DNA of 64,000 bases from NCBI GenBank assembly GCA_030549175.1, contig JAUKUA010000007.1:3224001-3288000 (forward strand), read 5' to 3'. A model generated the notes under the pieces. The model made no database searches, was not told where the DNA came from, and saw nothing but the letters and a program-made list of their open reading frames with translations. The DNA comes from Lasiosphaeris hirsuta. Lineage: Eukaryota; Ascomycota; Sordariomycetes; Sordariales; Lasiosphaeriaceae. The translations under genes were made by a program, and so were the position numbers. Of this stretch, positions 34,663 to 45,078 are shown one piece after another (within the stretch, counting starts at the first letter, position 1; the number at the start of each line of letters is the position of its first letter).

Positions 34663-37600
34663 GCAATGACGGGCTGCACCGCTCGCTCTCATCGCCGCCT
34701 GCCGTCGCATCTGGGGGACAGTTTATATTGCCTCGAGATTGCCCCGCGATAGGGTTGGCGACCAAAATAGCTGCCAGTGTTGTGGGCCAGGCGATGCTGG
34801 TCCGGTCGTGGGGTGGTGGTACAGGCCCGTCACATGCCAGCATCGCGAATCACGTTTCTGTGTTGCCCAAGGACGAATTCAAGTTTTGGGGCCTTCCCCT
34901 CGCCGGCTTGTGACTCAGATCTAGAACTGCCAGGCATAATGCAAGACGTCGGCCTGCATCACCAGACTCGGATGCTCGAGTGCTGGAGCGAAGGATAGAG
35001 CGGCGTGAGCGCGAGCGGGAGGCCCGGAAAAGGGAGGTTTCGAATGAGGGGTATGAGACAAGCTGAGGGCCAGTCCATCATCAGGAGCTCGGCGAGAGGC
35101 GATGTCGTCTTCGTCGTCGTCGTCGTAGTCGTCCGCCGCTTTGTCATCCAAGGCAGTTGCGCAGACGCAGCAACCGCGAAAATGGTTTGGTATTGCCCCA
35201 TTCCGTCCGCTTCCAACCATTTGCAAACAATGTCTGAGTCAACAAAGCTGTCATCCGTCTTTTGGTCCAAGTTGACTGGATGAGGCGAACAGTTATGGCA
35301 CACACAGCCTGAATGTGCCACCGAGGCCGACTACCAATCGTCTTGCAGTGTTGTGTCTCTGTCGGATGATTGGTGGTCATTCAATATGGCCGGCTTACCG
35401 AGGCACGTTGAGGAATACGGGGGCGGGGAGAAGGGGGGAGGCGAATACTTTAAGTTCATTGGCACAGATCTAATTCTACCATCTCAAATGCTACTGGACC
35501 GGCTCACGAGACAAGGCACTCACGGAGCACAACGGACGGTGGGGCGAGAACCGGAGTCTTCGGCGCACCGGACTCGATCTGGTGCAGGGCCGGCTCCCGG
35601 GCACGCCACCCGGAGCACCGTTCCACTTCCCAAAAGGCAAACGCAGCCGCAACACGAGCGGGACGAGGCCGGATCCCCGGTTTTGTTATATGAGATGCTC
35701 CCATACCTACTCATTCCCAGTCGTGCGATTCGGCCTAGTTGGCTGGCCGGCCACGGCATTTTCCTCAGTGTCCCGTCCACGCGGGACTCGGTGCACCCGG
35801 CGCACAGCAGCAAGGAAGGTGTGTGGGACAGGTATCTACAAAACAGCTCGCTGGCGGCTTAATCACTCACTTGGGAACCAAAGGACCAGCCGTGGCCGCG
35901 CAGCGTGCACTCTTGTCTCACGGCGTCATCATCTCGTCTCGACCTGGGATCAACAAACTCTGGTAACGATACACGGTTCTCCTTTTGCTGATTACCGCAT
36001 CTTTGCTGTCACGTTGGACGGGGACACCAAAAAAGGCCCACGTCACAGAGGCCACCTCAGGTCGGACGTGGTGTCGATGGCGAGACCACCCCTCTAAAGT
36101 GCAAGGCGTTCATATAGAAGACTACTATTGTTAGCCGAGACATCGCCTAGCTTCGTGAGCGATGGGCTCAGGCACGTCTATCCACGCAGTGCCTCTCAAC
36201 GCCAACGACTTTGACGATGTAGACAGTACATCGGGTATGGTCTAGTCCTCTTGTCTACTTTTCTGTCAAGCATGGCATGACAGTGACAGCCCGAACCACC
36301 ACTGGCACCTGAAGCAGCAACCGTTTCTGGCGCATGTCTACTAGGATTATCAGTGAAAGGATGAAGGACCCGTCCCTACGATCTCAGAAATAGAACTCAA
36401 AACCTCCGGGCTACGAGCAGGCGAGCGGACGGCTTCTCCGAGCTCCAATCATTCACTCGTGAACCCTGGCTGCGATTCCTCCCCCCGTCACGTACATACG
36501 GCCGGGTCGTGTTATATGCGAACCGTGGGAGCCCTACGTTGCATGAGGGTTCAGCTCCCTCTCTCTATGGCTCTTTCTTATGTGGTTGAGCATATGCAAT
36601 AGGTTTGAAGTTGATGACTCGTGCCTGGAGGAAGGGGGAAGGGGGGAATAGCAGGGCAGAAGATGAGAAGTGATGGCGGCTACGAGGCGAAGATCCCGCC
36701 CGGATGCCGAAGATTGTCGGGGTGGTGTCGGGGGTGGGATGAGAAGGGAGGGGGGACCCAATCTACTGCCACATCGCGATGCAATCACGTTATTCTTTCC
36801 CGCCTGGTCATCTCTGGGAACAGGGGATTTGTCTAAGGATTTTTTTATTTTTTTTTTGGTTTTCGGTCTCCCGCGCTGCGCGACGAAATGGCATTTCGCA
36901 TGGGATAAGGGTAACTCAAAGCGGGATGAGCGAGGGGAGAGGACCAATATCACACAGCTCTCTCGTGACGAAGGTGTGATGCGGTGCTGGCCTGGCCAAT
37001 GGCTAGCGGTTACATCAATGACCACGGCGTCTGTTTGCAGGCAGCGGGACACGGGCAGTCCACGGACAGTCCATACAGAACCCACACAGCACCACAGACG
37101 AGAATGCCACATTGACTCTGTCGTGACGAAGAGCGGTCCTCTCGAGAAGCGCGGACGATGGCGATTCGCAAATGCAAGTGCCAAATTACGGATACTACGA
37201 GACCAAAATGCAAATGCGCAATCAGCCCGCCTGCGGGAAATGCCTTGGGGCTGCGCGGGCAGTCGATAACTCGAATCCTATCACGCCCGACAGCGGCATC
37301 GGTGTCGAATCACAACTCGCATCCGCTCTCCTCCCGCCAAGCCAGACAGATAATCGACAAAGCCGGATTGCCCAACCAGCAGGGCATCCCATCTCAGCTA
37401 CCTCCATACAGCTGCAGAGTGAGAAGCTAAGATCTCCAGCATCGGGTACCTATCCGCTACTCTCCTCTCTCGGCCGTTCATGCTCGAAAGACACAAGTTC
37501 CTGACACTGGCCAAAAAGGAAAGCCCCAAATCCCACCACTACGAATTCTGCCCGCACTTTCCACCTCGAGGTTCAAGTTTTATTTTCCCGACGCGTTCGG

Positions 37601-38943
37601 TTCGTATGTGCGCGCAAGTCAGGCAAGTCGAACACGTGTAAGGCACTCTATGCCCAACCCCGTACGCGCCACCTGCAGACCACTCTGCCCTCCCACAAGC
37701 CGGCCTGCCGTGGGCGCTTGCTTCGCTGTCGCTCCCCGGATTGTTCCTGCTGCGTCACTTGGCCTCTGGTCTGTCTTCTGAATCCATCGGCGGCGGCCAT
37801 CGGTGACTCGAGACTGGACGCTTTGTCGATGGCAGCACGGTTGAGTATTGCCAGGTTGTGCGGGGCCACCTCAGCTGTGCCAGCTGGCTGGTTGGCCCTG
37901 TGGTTCCGAGCCTTGAGGGGCTGTCGACCAGTTAATTCAGGGGGGACGGGTTGGGCAGAGGGCGAGGTCGTGAGGTCCTGTTTGTGTAAACCGTTGCCCT
38001 TTCTGTTGCTGTGTCTTGTGGTGCCTTATGTGGTTGAACTGGATGTGGCCTGACCAGCTCAGCGAGTGTGCCTCTGTCTGCTGATGGTGAGTTGCTGCCG
38101 AGAAGGTAAGGCTTGCCATGCTGGTAACCAGGAGTCCCTCCTTCGTAGAGTTGGGGGAAAAAGGTAGCCGCTTTATGGCCCCCTGGAAATAATAGCTAAG
38201 CCAAGATAAAATAGATTGAGGAATTTAGCATACCAACTGTTTAGAGCAACATCGAAACGATCCCCAAAAGGTACTTTAAGTTCTGATTCGTCAATTTCAC
38301 TTGCACTATTGGGCGTTGATAGACGTGCTGAGAGCAGTTGTGGCAATAACATCCACGGCTTTGGTGTAGTGAACCAGGGGCAGAACATGCCATCAAAGTA
38401 TCAACGACTATCCCAGCTTCAGCGTAGGGGGTTGACAACTTGAGAGATATCCCTACGGAGAAGGTATACACACTTACACGCTTCTCCTATGGTCGTCTTT
38501 GGATAGCTTGTCCAACTGGAAGGTCCCATGATATTGCAACAGTGAAAACACGCAGTTGGCAATTTTTAGTGTTTGCAAGACCTGGCTTTTCTAGGTGTGG
38601 ATTGTCCGTAGGACTGTGAATTTGTTAACAACTTGAACCAACTCAGCAGAACACGGCCACCGTCAGTTAACTTGAACTAAACAAAGCATCTTCTGCTTGC
38701 CACTGGACATTGTCAGTTACTTTGCCCCGACTCGGCCTCAAGACCAACCAGAGTCTTGTCGTAGGTTGCTTGACCTGCCTGAGGAAGTGGAGAGGTTCAT
38801 ACACCACCACCATTGTCACGATCGCCCCTGCCTGGCCTTCACGCAGTGGCTCCAACCTCATGTTTGCGCTCCCCGTTCTCCACTGATACCTGTCCGCGAA
38901 GGGCAAGTTTAATCGTCCGGACTTTCAACAAACAGGACATAAT

Positions 38944-39035
38944 GTTCCGATAGCTCAGTGGTGAGCAATTGACTGCAGTTCACCTCTCCCATGGTTGGAA
39001 TCGATAGGCCAGGTATTCGAACCGCCCCTGGAACT
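38944..39035 (+). tRNA. degraded tRNA-Cys(GCA)-like locus with intron
   Basis: The 5' half is tRNA-like: GTTCCGA, then TAGCTCAGTGGTGAGCA (D-arm with a perfect GCTC/GAGC stem but one base short), then ATTGACTGCAG with anticodon GCA at 38975-38977. If a 21-nt intron (38979-38999) is removed at the usual place after position 37, TCGAT completes the anticodon stem with ATTGA. The acceptor 3' strand CTGGAAC pairs with GTTCCGA at six of seven positions (one G-U). The T-arm loop TTCGAAC is present, but its stem AGGTA/CGCCC pairs poorly. A T5 run that could terminate Pol III lies just downstream near 39051. The weak T-stem points to a pseudogene or decaying copy. Confidence 0.5.
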
Positions 39036-40716
39036 TCCTCTTCCTTTTTGCCCACACACTATCTGCTACCGCTGAAGAATTCTTGTGGCACAGCGACAGT
39101 GCTTCACCATTCTTTTGTTTCGGCCTGGACTCATGCGTAAGCAGAAATAAGTGCGATCCCGACGGCACATCACTTGAAAGAGACATTTACTTTCCCTCCT
39201 ACACACTAGTTCACCGCTGTTTCTTGGCAGATGAAGCTCTGCTCGGATTCTGGTCACTGGAAGGACTGATACGGGAGTGCCCCCCGATCCTGAAATATAT
39301 CATATACATACATCAAGAAGAGTCGGATTGATCAGTGCCGCAAAGACTGAAGACGGCTCTCATTCTTACCACTTCAATGTATCTTCCAACCTGGAAGGCG
39401 AACGGGACTGCCAAAACGGCAGTGCTACAAAGGATTCAAGATCCAAGGCAGTAAGCAAACCTGGATAGGAAAGAAAAAGAGCAAACTAGCAAAAGCTCAC
39501 CCGCCCAACCCCCCTTAGCCAGCCCCCTCCGGTGAGGGGGCGGGCTAAAGGAGGTGGTGATTATCAAAATCCCCGGATGGATTTACTCGAATGTGAATCA
39601 AGACTTCTGGATCGGGAGACGGTACTGGCGGGTCTAGTTGTCGTTGAGCCGACACCCTCGCCACTGAGATATTGTTCCCCAGGACAGGACGGGGGTGATA
39701 TTTGGCACCCATCTTGACCTAATATATACACCTCCCTCGCACATCAGAGGCCTCAGGTGACCATTACCGACGACTTTCAACACCGCCGCTATCGATAATG
39801 ATGATGATCATGGTTGAGAGTACCATTTTATTTCCATCTCACTTGATTATTTACAAAAGGGACGCCTCCGGAGCTAACAGCAATGTAATTGCAGTGATGG
39901 TGAGGACGCGCCATTGAGCGGCCACAATATAATGGCTTCATGTGCTCTCGCACATGAAGCCATCATATAATGTCCGTTGAAAGGAAGCCCCCCCCCCTAC
40001 CGCCGTTACCCGTACCCTTTACTGTGCCAGATGTGATCCATCACAGCGACCCTAGATCCAGGTGCAACCGGCTATGTTCTGGTGAGGTACTCGAGTGTCC
40101 CATCAATAGACTCCCCCTTACATACCGACGCCGCCGAGCGCAAGGTCGTAGTACGCGATGGGGACGGCCACGAGCTGGTGTCCACGGGCAACAGCACAGT
40201 CCCAATGTTCCCGCGCACTATTGACATCCCATCCTACACTTTCTCCCTCCACATGGTCAACCCATCAATACACTGATGGATAGGAATTGTATGGTGGGTG
40301 TAGTCCTTCGACAAATATACTAGAACCCCTTAATCCTTTTAGAGAACACCAAGAGTGCCTTGTTTATACAATACACATAAGCTCCAGCTACAGAGACGGA
40401 AATAGGGAATTGGTTACAATAGCACAATCCCTTGAACACGGTTGAGGAGATAACTCGTCAAGGCCGAGAAAGAAAACAAGAGATCAAACGCCATATATCG
40501 AGGCTCATGTGGTTCAAGTCATGCAAGGCTCTACCGACCAAACTCTGTATACCATCGGAGTCCAAAGAAAAGCAACAGTCTCGAAATGCAAGACGGACAA
40601 GATCCATCTAGGGGCACAGTAGATGACCAAACGCCCAAACACCGTCCTTCCCACGTCAGGCCAGTGCCGTGAGCCCTATCCTACCAATGCATCAGCAGAC
40701 CGCCGCAGCCACGCGC
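39036..40716. other. gene-poor, partly AT-rich region; 3' flank of VPS24
   Basis: 1.7 kb without a supported gene. Contains a strong hairpin (39927-39968) and AT-enriched non-coding DNA. The right end is the 3' flank of the leftward VPS24 gene. Confidence 0.55.
39927..39968. other. long perfect hairpin (14-bp stem, 4-nt loop)
   Basis: ATGGCTTCATGTGC (39932-39945), loop TCTC, then its exact reverse complement GCACATGAAGCCAT (39950-39963). After one mismatch the stem gains four more A-T pairs on the outside (TATA type). The perfect stem with a very short loop in otherwise unstructured DNA is unlikely by chance. It could be a palindromic transposon end or footprint, a small structured RNA, or a replication-slippage product. 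Confidence 0.85.
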
Positions 40717-41513
40717 TCAGCTCCTGAGGGCCTCCAGCCGGTTCCGCATCTGGTCCATCATGGCCTCGGTCTCGTCCTCCTCGTCTTCCTCCTCGGCCCG
40801 GGTAGGCGTCGGCTGCTGCTGGGCCGGCAGCGGCACGCTCGGCAGGGCACCCGTCTTCTCCATCTTGTCCTTGAGGATCTCGCCCAGGACCTTGTCGACC
40901 TCGCCCTCGGCCTCCTCCTCCTCGTCCTCGAGGTCGGCCTCGGGCAGGCTCTCGCCCACCATCTCCTCGATGATACCGGCCTTCATCAGCTCAACGCTCA
41001 GCTCCCGCATGGTGCCGGCTAGCTCGGGAAGCCGCACGAGGGCGTTGACGTCGCGCATGACGCCTACGCTGGCCCGGATGCTGCCCTCGATCTTGCGCAG
41101 CGCAAACGCCTCGTTGACCTGCATCTGCACGCTGCCCAGCTGCGCCTTGGACGTAACCAGCCGGGCGCTCGTGCGCCGCGCGCGGATCAGCTCGCCCGCA
41201 AAGCCGCGCACCTCCTTCTGCGCCTGCTTGGCCTGGCTCGGGTTGCGCTGGCCGCGGCGGTCGGCGGCGATGATCAGGTTCTTGGTCTTGAGCTCGACGG
41301 CCTTGACGGCGGCGATGTCGCGGTCGAGCTTGCGGATGTTGGAGCGGATGAGGGCGTTGCATTTCCGGATCTGGGGGAGAAGGGGTTAGCGGCCGTCTGC
41401 GACTACTGGGAGGTCTACCACGGGCGTTGTCGTGATAGGGAGGTGGCCAGGGGTCGGCTGCGCACCTGAACCTGGGGATCCGGCTTGCCGAACATGGCCT
41501 TTAATGTCTCCAT
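40717..41513 (-). CDS. VPS24: ESCRT-III subunit Vps24/CHMP3
   Basis: Exons 41466-41513 and 40717-41370 on the minus strand give 233 aa (yeast Vps24 is 224). The short first exon encodes METLKAMFGKPDPQVQ, the conserved start of Vps24-like proteins. Then comes the basic Snf7-type core (IRKCNALIRSNIRKLDRDI, LKTKNLIIAADRRGQ, IRARRTSARLV), the linker helices (GSIRASVGVMRDVNALV, LPELAGTMRELSVELMKAG) and an acidic tail ending EDETEAMMDQMRNRLEALRS, which is the MIM-type helix that recruits the Vps4 ATPase. Family role: with Vps20, Snf7 and Vps2 it polymerises on endosomes to bud and cut intraluminal vesicles. The 95-nt intron has donor gtgcgc and acceptor ccccag. The frame is open upstream to an ATG at 41693, but the conserved MET is preferred. 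Confidence 0.93.
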
Positions 41514-41534
41514 GGCTGCGCAGGCACAAGGCAG

Positions 41535-41650
41535 TCGTGGGAAATTCGGGTGTGTTGTGCTCTGCCGGCCGATGGCGCCGCGGACGCTGGCGTCGTGGGA
41601 AATTCGAGTGTGTTGTGCTCTGTCGGCCGATGGCGCCGCGGACGCTGGCG
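41535..41650. repeat. 58-bp tandem duplication in VPS24 5' leader
   Basis: Copies at 41535-41592 and 41593-41650 are identical except for two transitions (G to A and C to T in the second copy). The repeat begins 22 bp before the VPS24 start codon (reading leftward), so it probably lies in the 5' UTR or core promoter. The unit length is not a multiple of three, which fits non-coding DNA. Confidence 0.92.
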
Positions 41651-42227
41651 TCGTTGGCGATGACCGAGGGTATGGGATGCGTCTTGGCCTCAAGTCACGA
41701 GATGAGGGCGCGGTGTGTCGTTTGGCTAGGTATGAGCCTCATCAGACGTCGGCGCCACGAGTTGGAGAAAGGCCCACAGCTAGCTGTAACACCCCCGCAG
41801 CCCGAACTATCGGCGGGGTTTGATCATTGATAAGTGCTCGCTGCCTTCTTGCCTGCCGCCTGGTTAGGCCGTCTACTGTCTGCAAGGCAGCTCAGCCCAG
41901 GCGGGTTGTTAGTCCTAGTATCAAATCCGTCTACAGACAACTGCGTATTTCAATCCAAAGTCTGTATGGAGGCGGCAAGCGACCTGCCTGCACTCAACTG
42001 TTTCCCAAGCTCATTGCTCTTTCGTCCCCGAACAGCCTGCGTTTGGTGGCTTCGGCAAGCCTTGCCCCCAGCTCTGCTTTTGACCAATGTCCAAGGGACA
42101 CCGAGAGGGATTGTTAGTTGGAGGATAACAGAAAACGGCCATGCGATGTGGCTAGCCTCGTCATCCCAACCTGTCTAAAAAACTATTGTGGTTATCGTGT
42201 AATTGATGATGGATCATGAATCACGGG

Positions 42228-42235
42228 TTCCAGAA
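42228..42235 (+). promoter_or_regulatory. heat-shock-element-like site (TTCnnGAA)
   Basis: TTCCAGAA, a palindromic two-unit Hsf1-type core, 500 bp upstream of the p23 co-chaperone start. A second one lies 71 bp closer. The core alone occurs by chance, so this is supported mainly by gene context. Confidence 0.4.
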
Positions 42236-42298
42236 ACATGTCTGCGCGCAATACACCACCAGCGACGATGCGCATTATGATCCCCCCCTCATGCGTGG

Positions 42299-42306
42299 TT
42301 CTAGAA
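42299..42306 (+). promoter_or_regulatory. heat-shock-element-like site (TTCnnGAA)
   Basis: TTCTAGAA, the second palindromic Hsf1-type core upstream of the p23 gene, about 430 bp before its start codon. Confidence 0.4.
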
Positions 42307-42734
42307 ACCCCCTCCGTGGACAAAATGCTCGGTGTTTGGACTCTGCTTCAGCCCTGTCATGGTCCGTGTGCGCGTCGAATCTTTAGGCTTCTTATGAATT
42401 CCACCGTCACCCCCTCGGCAAGGCAGTGCAAATCACTGGCGGCAGTGGCAGCCTCACAAACATCCACCTCAGTCCACCGCAATCCACCCCTCGCGGCCTT
42501 CCCGCTCCACGACGCTTCGCACCTTTCCCAATTGCAAAGCTGCGATAAAACTGGCCTTCTCGCTATCTCCCAACAACATACCCGCCGCCGCTACCACAAT
42601 TTTACCCAAGCCGTATCATCTTGTCTGTCAAGGTTACGCAGAGCCGAATTTTTTCAAGCACCACCAGGAGCTACCCCTCCTTCCACGCACAAGTTCGCTC
42701 TTCACATCACACAACGACCTCACAACTCTTCGCA

Positions 42735-43830
42735 ATGGCGTCTTTAACACCCGAGGGTGAGTACCTCCATCCGATTCCGCCGGGCCACCTTTTCCGATTT
42801 AGGAGACCCCCGATGTGCGCTGGCGGGCTTTTTTGTGCTGCACATTTTTAGCTTTTGATGTCGTCGCGCACGCTGGCTCGGTTCCCCTCAGTCTCCTCAC
42901 CGCAAATTACGACGGCTTGCTAATCACGGCCTGTTATCCCGCACTGCAGTCCTCTGGGCGCAACGCTCTTCCAAGTCGGATGCCGAGAAGAACTTCATCT
43001 ACCTGACCATCAAAGTGGCCGATGTGCCCGCGTCCAGCCTCAAGCTTGACCTCAAGCCCACGGGCCTGACCTTCAGCGGCCACTCGGACTCGCTGAAGCG
43101 GTCCTACAGCCTCGAGCTCGAGTTCTACGGCGAGGTTGACCCCGCCGAGAGCAAGATCCACCACAGCGGTCGCGATGTCGAGATAATTCTGCGCAAGAAG
43201 GAGCTTGACGACGCCTACTGGCCCCGCCTGCTCAAGGAGTCCAAGAAGGTTCATTTCCTCAAGACTGACTTCGACAAGTGGGTCGATGAGGATGAGCAGA
43301 ACGAGGCCGCCGAGGAGGACTTCTCCCAATTTGGAGGCATGGGTAAGTAGTATTTTTTTACTTCCCCTTCAAAACAAGCCGAGAGAACAATGCGCGCTGG
43401 TCTGCACACCATTAGTCGCCATCTTCCTTTCTTGCTTGCCCCCTGTTTCCTTCCCTTGCTAAACATTTTGGACATGTGCAGAAGGAATGCCTGGCATGGG
43501 TGGCCCAGGCGGTATGGGTGGTATGGGTGGCATGGGTATGTACACGGAGGGCAGAGACAAAGACCAGATTCAAGACGCGGCAGACTAGCTTCCTTGATGA
43601 TTTGGTGCTGTTGATATTGTTTTGCTAACCGAACTTGAACAGGTGGCGCTGGCGGCGACTTTGGTGGCATCGACTTCTCCAAGCTCGGCGGCGGTGCCGG
43701 CTTCCCTACTGGCGAGGAGGATGAGGAGGATGGTGACGATTCCGAGGATGATATGCCCCCCCTCGAGAACGAGGAGGAGGAGGAGGAGGAGGAGGCTGGC
43801 GAGAAGAAGGTCACCGAGGTCAAGGCATGA
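42735..43830 (+). CDS. SBA1: Hsp90 co-chaperone p23 (Sba1/Wos2)
   Basis: Four exons: 42735-42756, 42950-43342, 43482-43535 and 43643-43830; 218 aa. The first exon encodes only MASLTPE. Exon 2 carries the whole CS (p23) beta-sandwich: VLWAQRSSKSDAEKNFIYL, DLKPTGLTFSGHS, YSLELEFYGEVDPAES and the diagnostic WPRLLKESKKVHFLKTDFDKW. A Gly/Met-rich linker (GMPGMGGPGGMGGMGG) is split between exons 3 and 4, as in Sba1/Wos2. A highly acidic tail (DEEDGDDSEDD, E-run) follows. Family role: binds the closed ATP state of Hsp90 and slows its ATPase, in the cytosol and nucleus. The intron-1 position just after the start and the phase pattern agree with an ancestral structure. It has its own promoter, divergent from VPS24. 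Confidence 0.94.
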
Positions 43831-44730
43831 AGGACTTAACCGCGAATGCAGTTTGCTGGTATCAAAGACTAGACACCCAGTCGGCCGGGGCTTTGGCTTC
43901 GACAGTTTCATCGGGAAATACTAAAGGCTGTGGAAAAGCATTTGCGAACTGCTTTTAAGAGAAAGTCTCCTCTAGGCAGGGGACGGATCAATGGAGCAAC
44001 TTGACCTTGGCGAAATGGATTTTATGCTTCTTCAGCTACCAACTCCAAGGCCGATCGGATCTTGCATGGACATGCTGATCGGGTCTGGACTTGGATGTGA
44101 GGTACACACGGTGTCTTATCCCCCAGGCAATTAATTACCTGTTCTCGTCTTCCATCGCGTCCCGAGTCACTGGGACTGTTCTGCGGTATATGTCTCGGAT
44201 CTCAAGTGAGCTGACCAGTTATTTTCTGCCTGTCATACATCACCAGCAAGCCCAACGACCCAGCAGGGCCCCCAGATCGCGCCACGGTCCGCCTTGTGCA
44301 TGCCTTTGAGTGCGTTATCTTGTGCGTCACCGCTGTTTTACATGTTTCTATCCGCCCTCTTGCCGTTTCATTATCTCGATGTTAATTCCCCGGTGGCACT
44401 GAAATGCAGGATCGAAGTCGTCGATGCAGCATGACCGTTGCCAGCCGACCGCGGCTGAAGCTGCCTGCGCCCTGACCCGAGGGATCGATATGAGGGCTTA
44501 CAGGAACCAACACCGATCGAGATGGGCGAATCAAGAGGAACGATCAAACGGCACAAGGCATGAAAAGGACCGGAAGGACAGACAACAAGACGTCTGTGAT
44601 GATGACTGCCGCGTTAGTTCCTTTCCTTCCCCCCTCCACGCTTAACCTCCTCCCCTCCTCCTCACCTCACCATCTCACCTTCCAACACCACGACCACGAC
44701 CAACCCAGATCCCAACCCAACCAACCCACC
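43831..44730. other. intergenic SBA1 to small Ala-rich protein
   Basis: About 900 bp with no gene recognised. The left part is the SBA1 3' flank. The last 100 bp before 44731 are C/A-rich leader sequence. Confidence 0.6.
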
Positions 44731-45078
44731 ATGCCCGCCCAACTCCCAAAATACACGGCCGCCAACGCCGCCACCACCGCCCGCGCCGGCGCCAGCATCC
44801 TCCCCTGGCCGACCGACGAGCCCTACCCATCCTACCACCCTGCTTATGCCCAGCCGCGCGCAGTGGCGGCAGCAACAGTAGCAGCCGCCATCAACGACGG
44901 CACTCGCACGGCGCGGGAGGCGGCAGCCGCCGCCGCCGACGGGGCGTGTTTCGTGGCGTGGCCGGCGGACGAGGACTTCTACGGGCTGGACAGGTACGCG
45001 CTGAGCGGCGGAGAGAAGGGGGCGACGACGCAGGGGAAGAAGGGGCCGGCGGCGATGGCGCGGGGAAAGGGTGACTGA
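44731..45078 (+). CDS. small Ala-rich protein, unknown
   Basis: 115 aa, single exon. The chosen ATG (MPAQLPKYTAANAATTARAG) has a good fungal context (cccaccATGcc) at the end of a C/A-rich leader; the frame is open 57 codons further upstream, but that part has leader composition. It shows strong C/G third-position bias. Two Trp-Pro units (SILPWPTDEPYPSYHP and FVAWPADEDFYGLDRY) flank an Ala-rich helix (AVAAATVAAAINDG). It is not a known family to me. The repeated WPxDE motif suggests an internal duplication. There are no signal peptide, membrane segments or cysteine pairs. It is convergent with YRA1. Confidence 0.6.
   Translation: MPAQLPKYTAANAATTARAGASILPWPTDEPYPSYHPAYAQPRAVAAATVAAAINDGTRTAREAAAAAADGACFVAWPADEDFYGLDRYALSGGEKGATTQGKKGPAAMARGKGD

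Larger units (their letters stand above)
28436..38943. other. gene-poor region, right part (upstream of the Ser-rich gene)
   Basis: 10.5 kb with no supported gene. It is rich in homopolymers and CT- or GT-rich microsatellites: C runs at 28849-28860, 30046-30058 and 31493-31515, T-rich then A23 tracts at 33208-33324, (GGCGCT)4 at 34639-34662 and a GTC-rich run near 35104-35135. Long ORFs such as 33858-34679 (minus) and 29475-30146 (minus) have no family signature and no codon bias. Because the Ser-rich gene reads leftward, this is its 5' side. From about 38160 the base composition becomes more AT-rich. Confidence 0.55.
41514..42734. promoter_or_regulatory. divergent intergenic region VPS24 / SBA1
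   Basis: 1.2 kb between two start codons facing away from each other, so it holds both promoters. It contains the 58-bp tandem duplication next to VPS24 and two heat-shock-element-like sites on the SBA1 side. No other gene was recognised. Confidence 0.7.

Noticed and set aside
33858..34679. 273-codon ORF on the minus strand
   Set aside because: Looks like translated microsatellite and Pro/Ser-rich noise; no domain or codon bias.
36365..36450. tRNA-Thr(CGT)-like sequence on the minus strand
   Set aside because: A CTCGTAG loop and a T-arm-like stretch are present, but anticodon and acceptor stems do not pair.
36534..37184. 216-codon ORF on the minus strand
   Set aside because: No family match and no splice-consistent continuation; includes homopolymer-derived Lys run.
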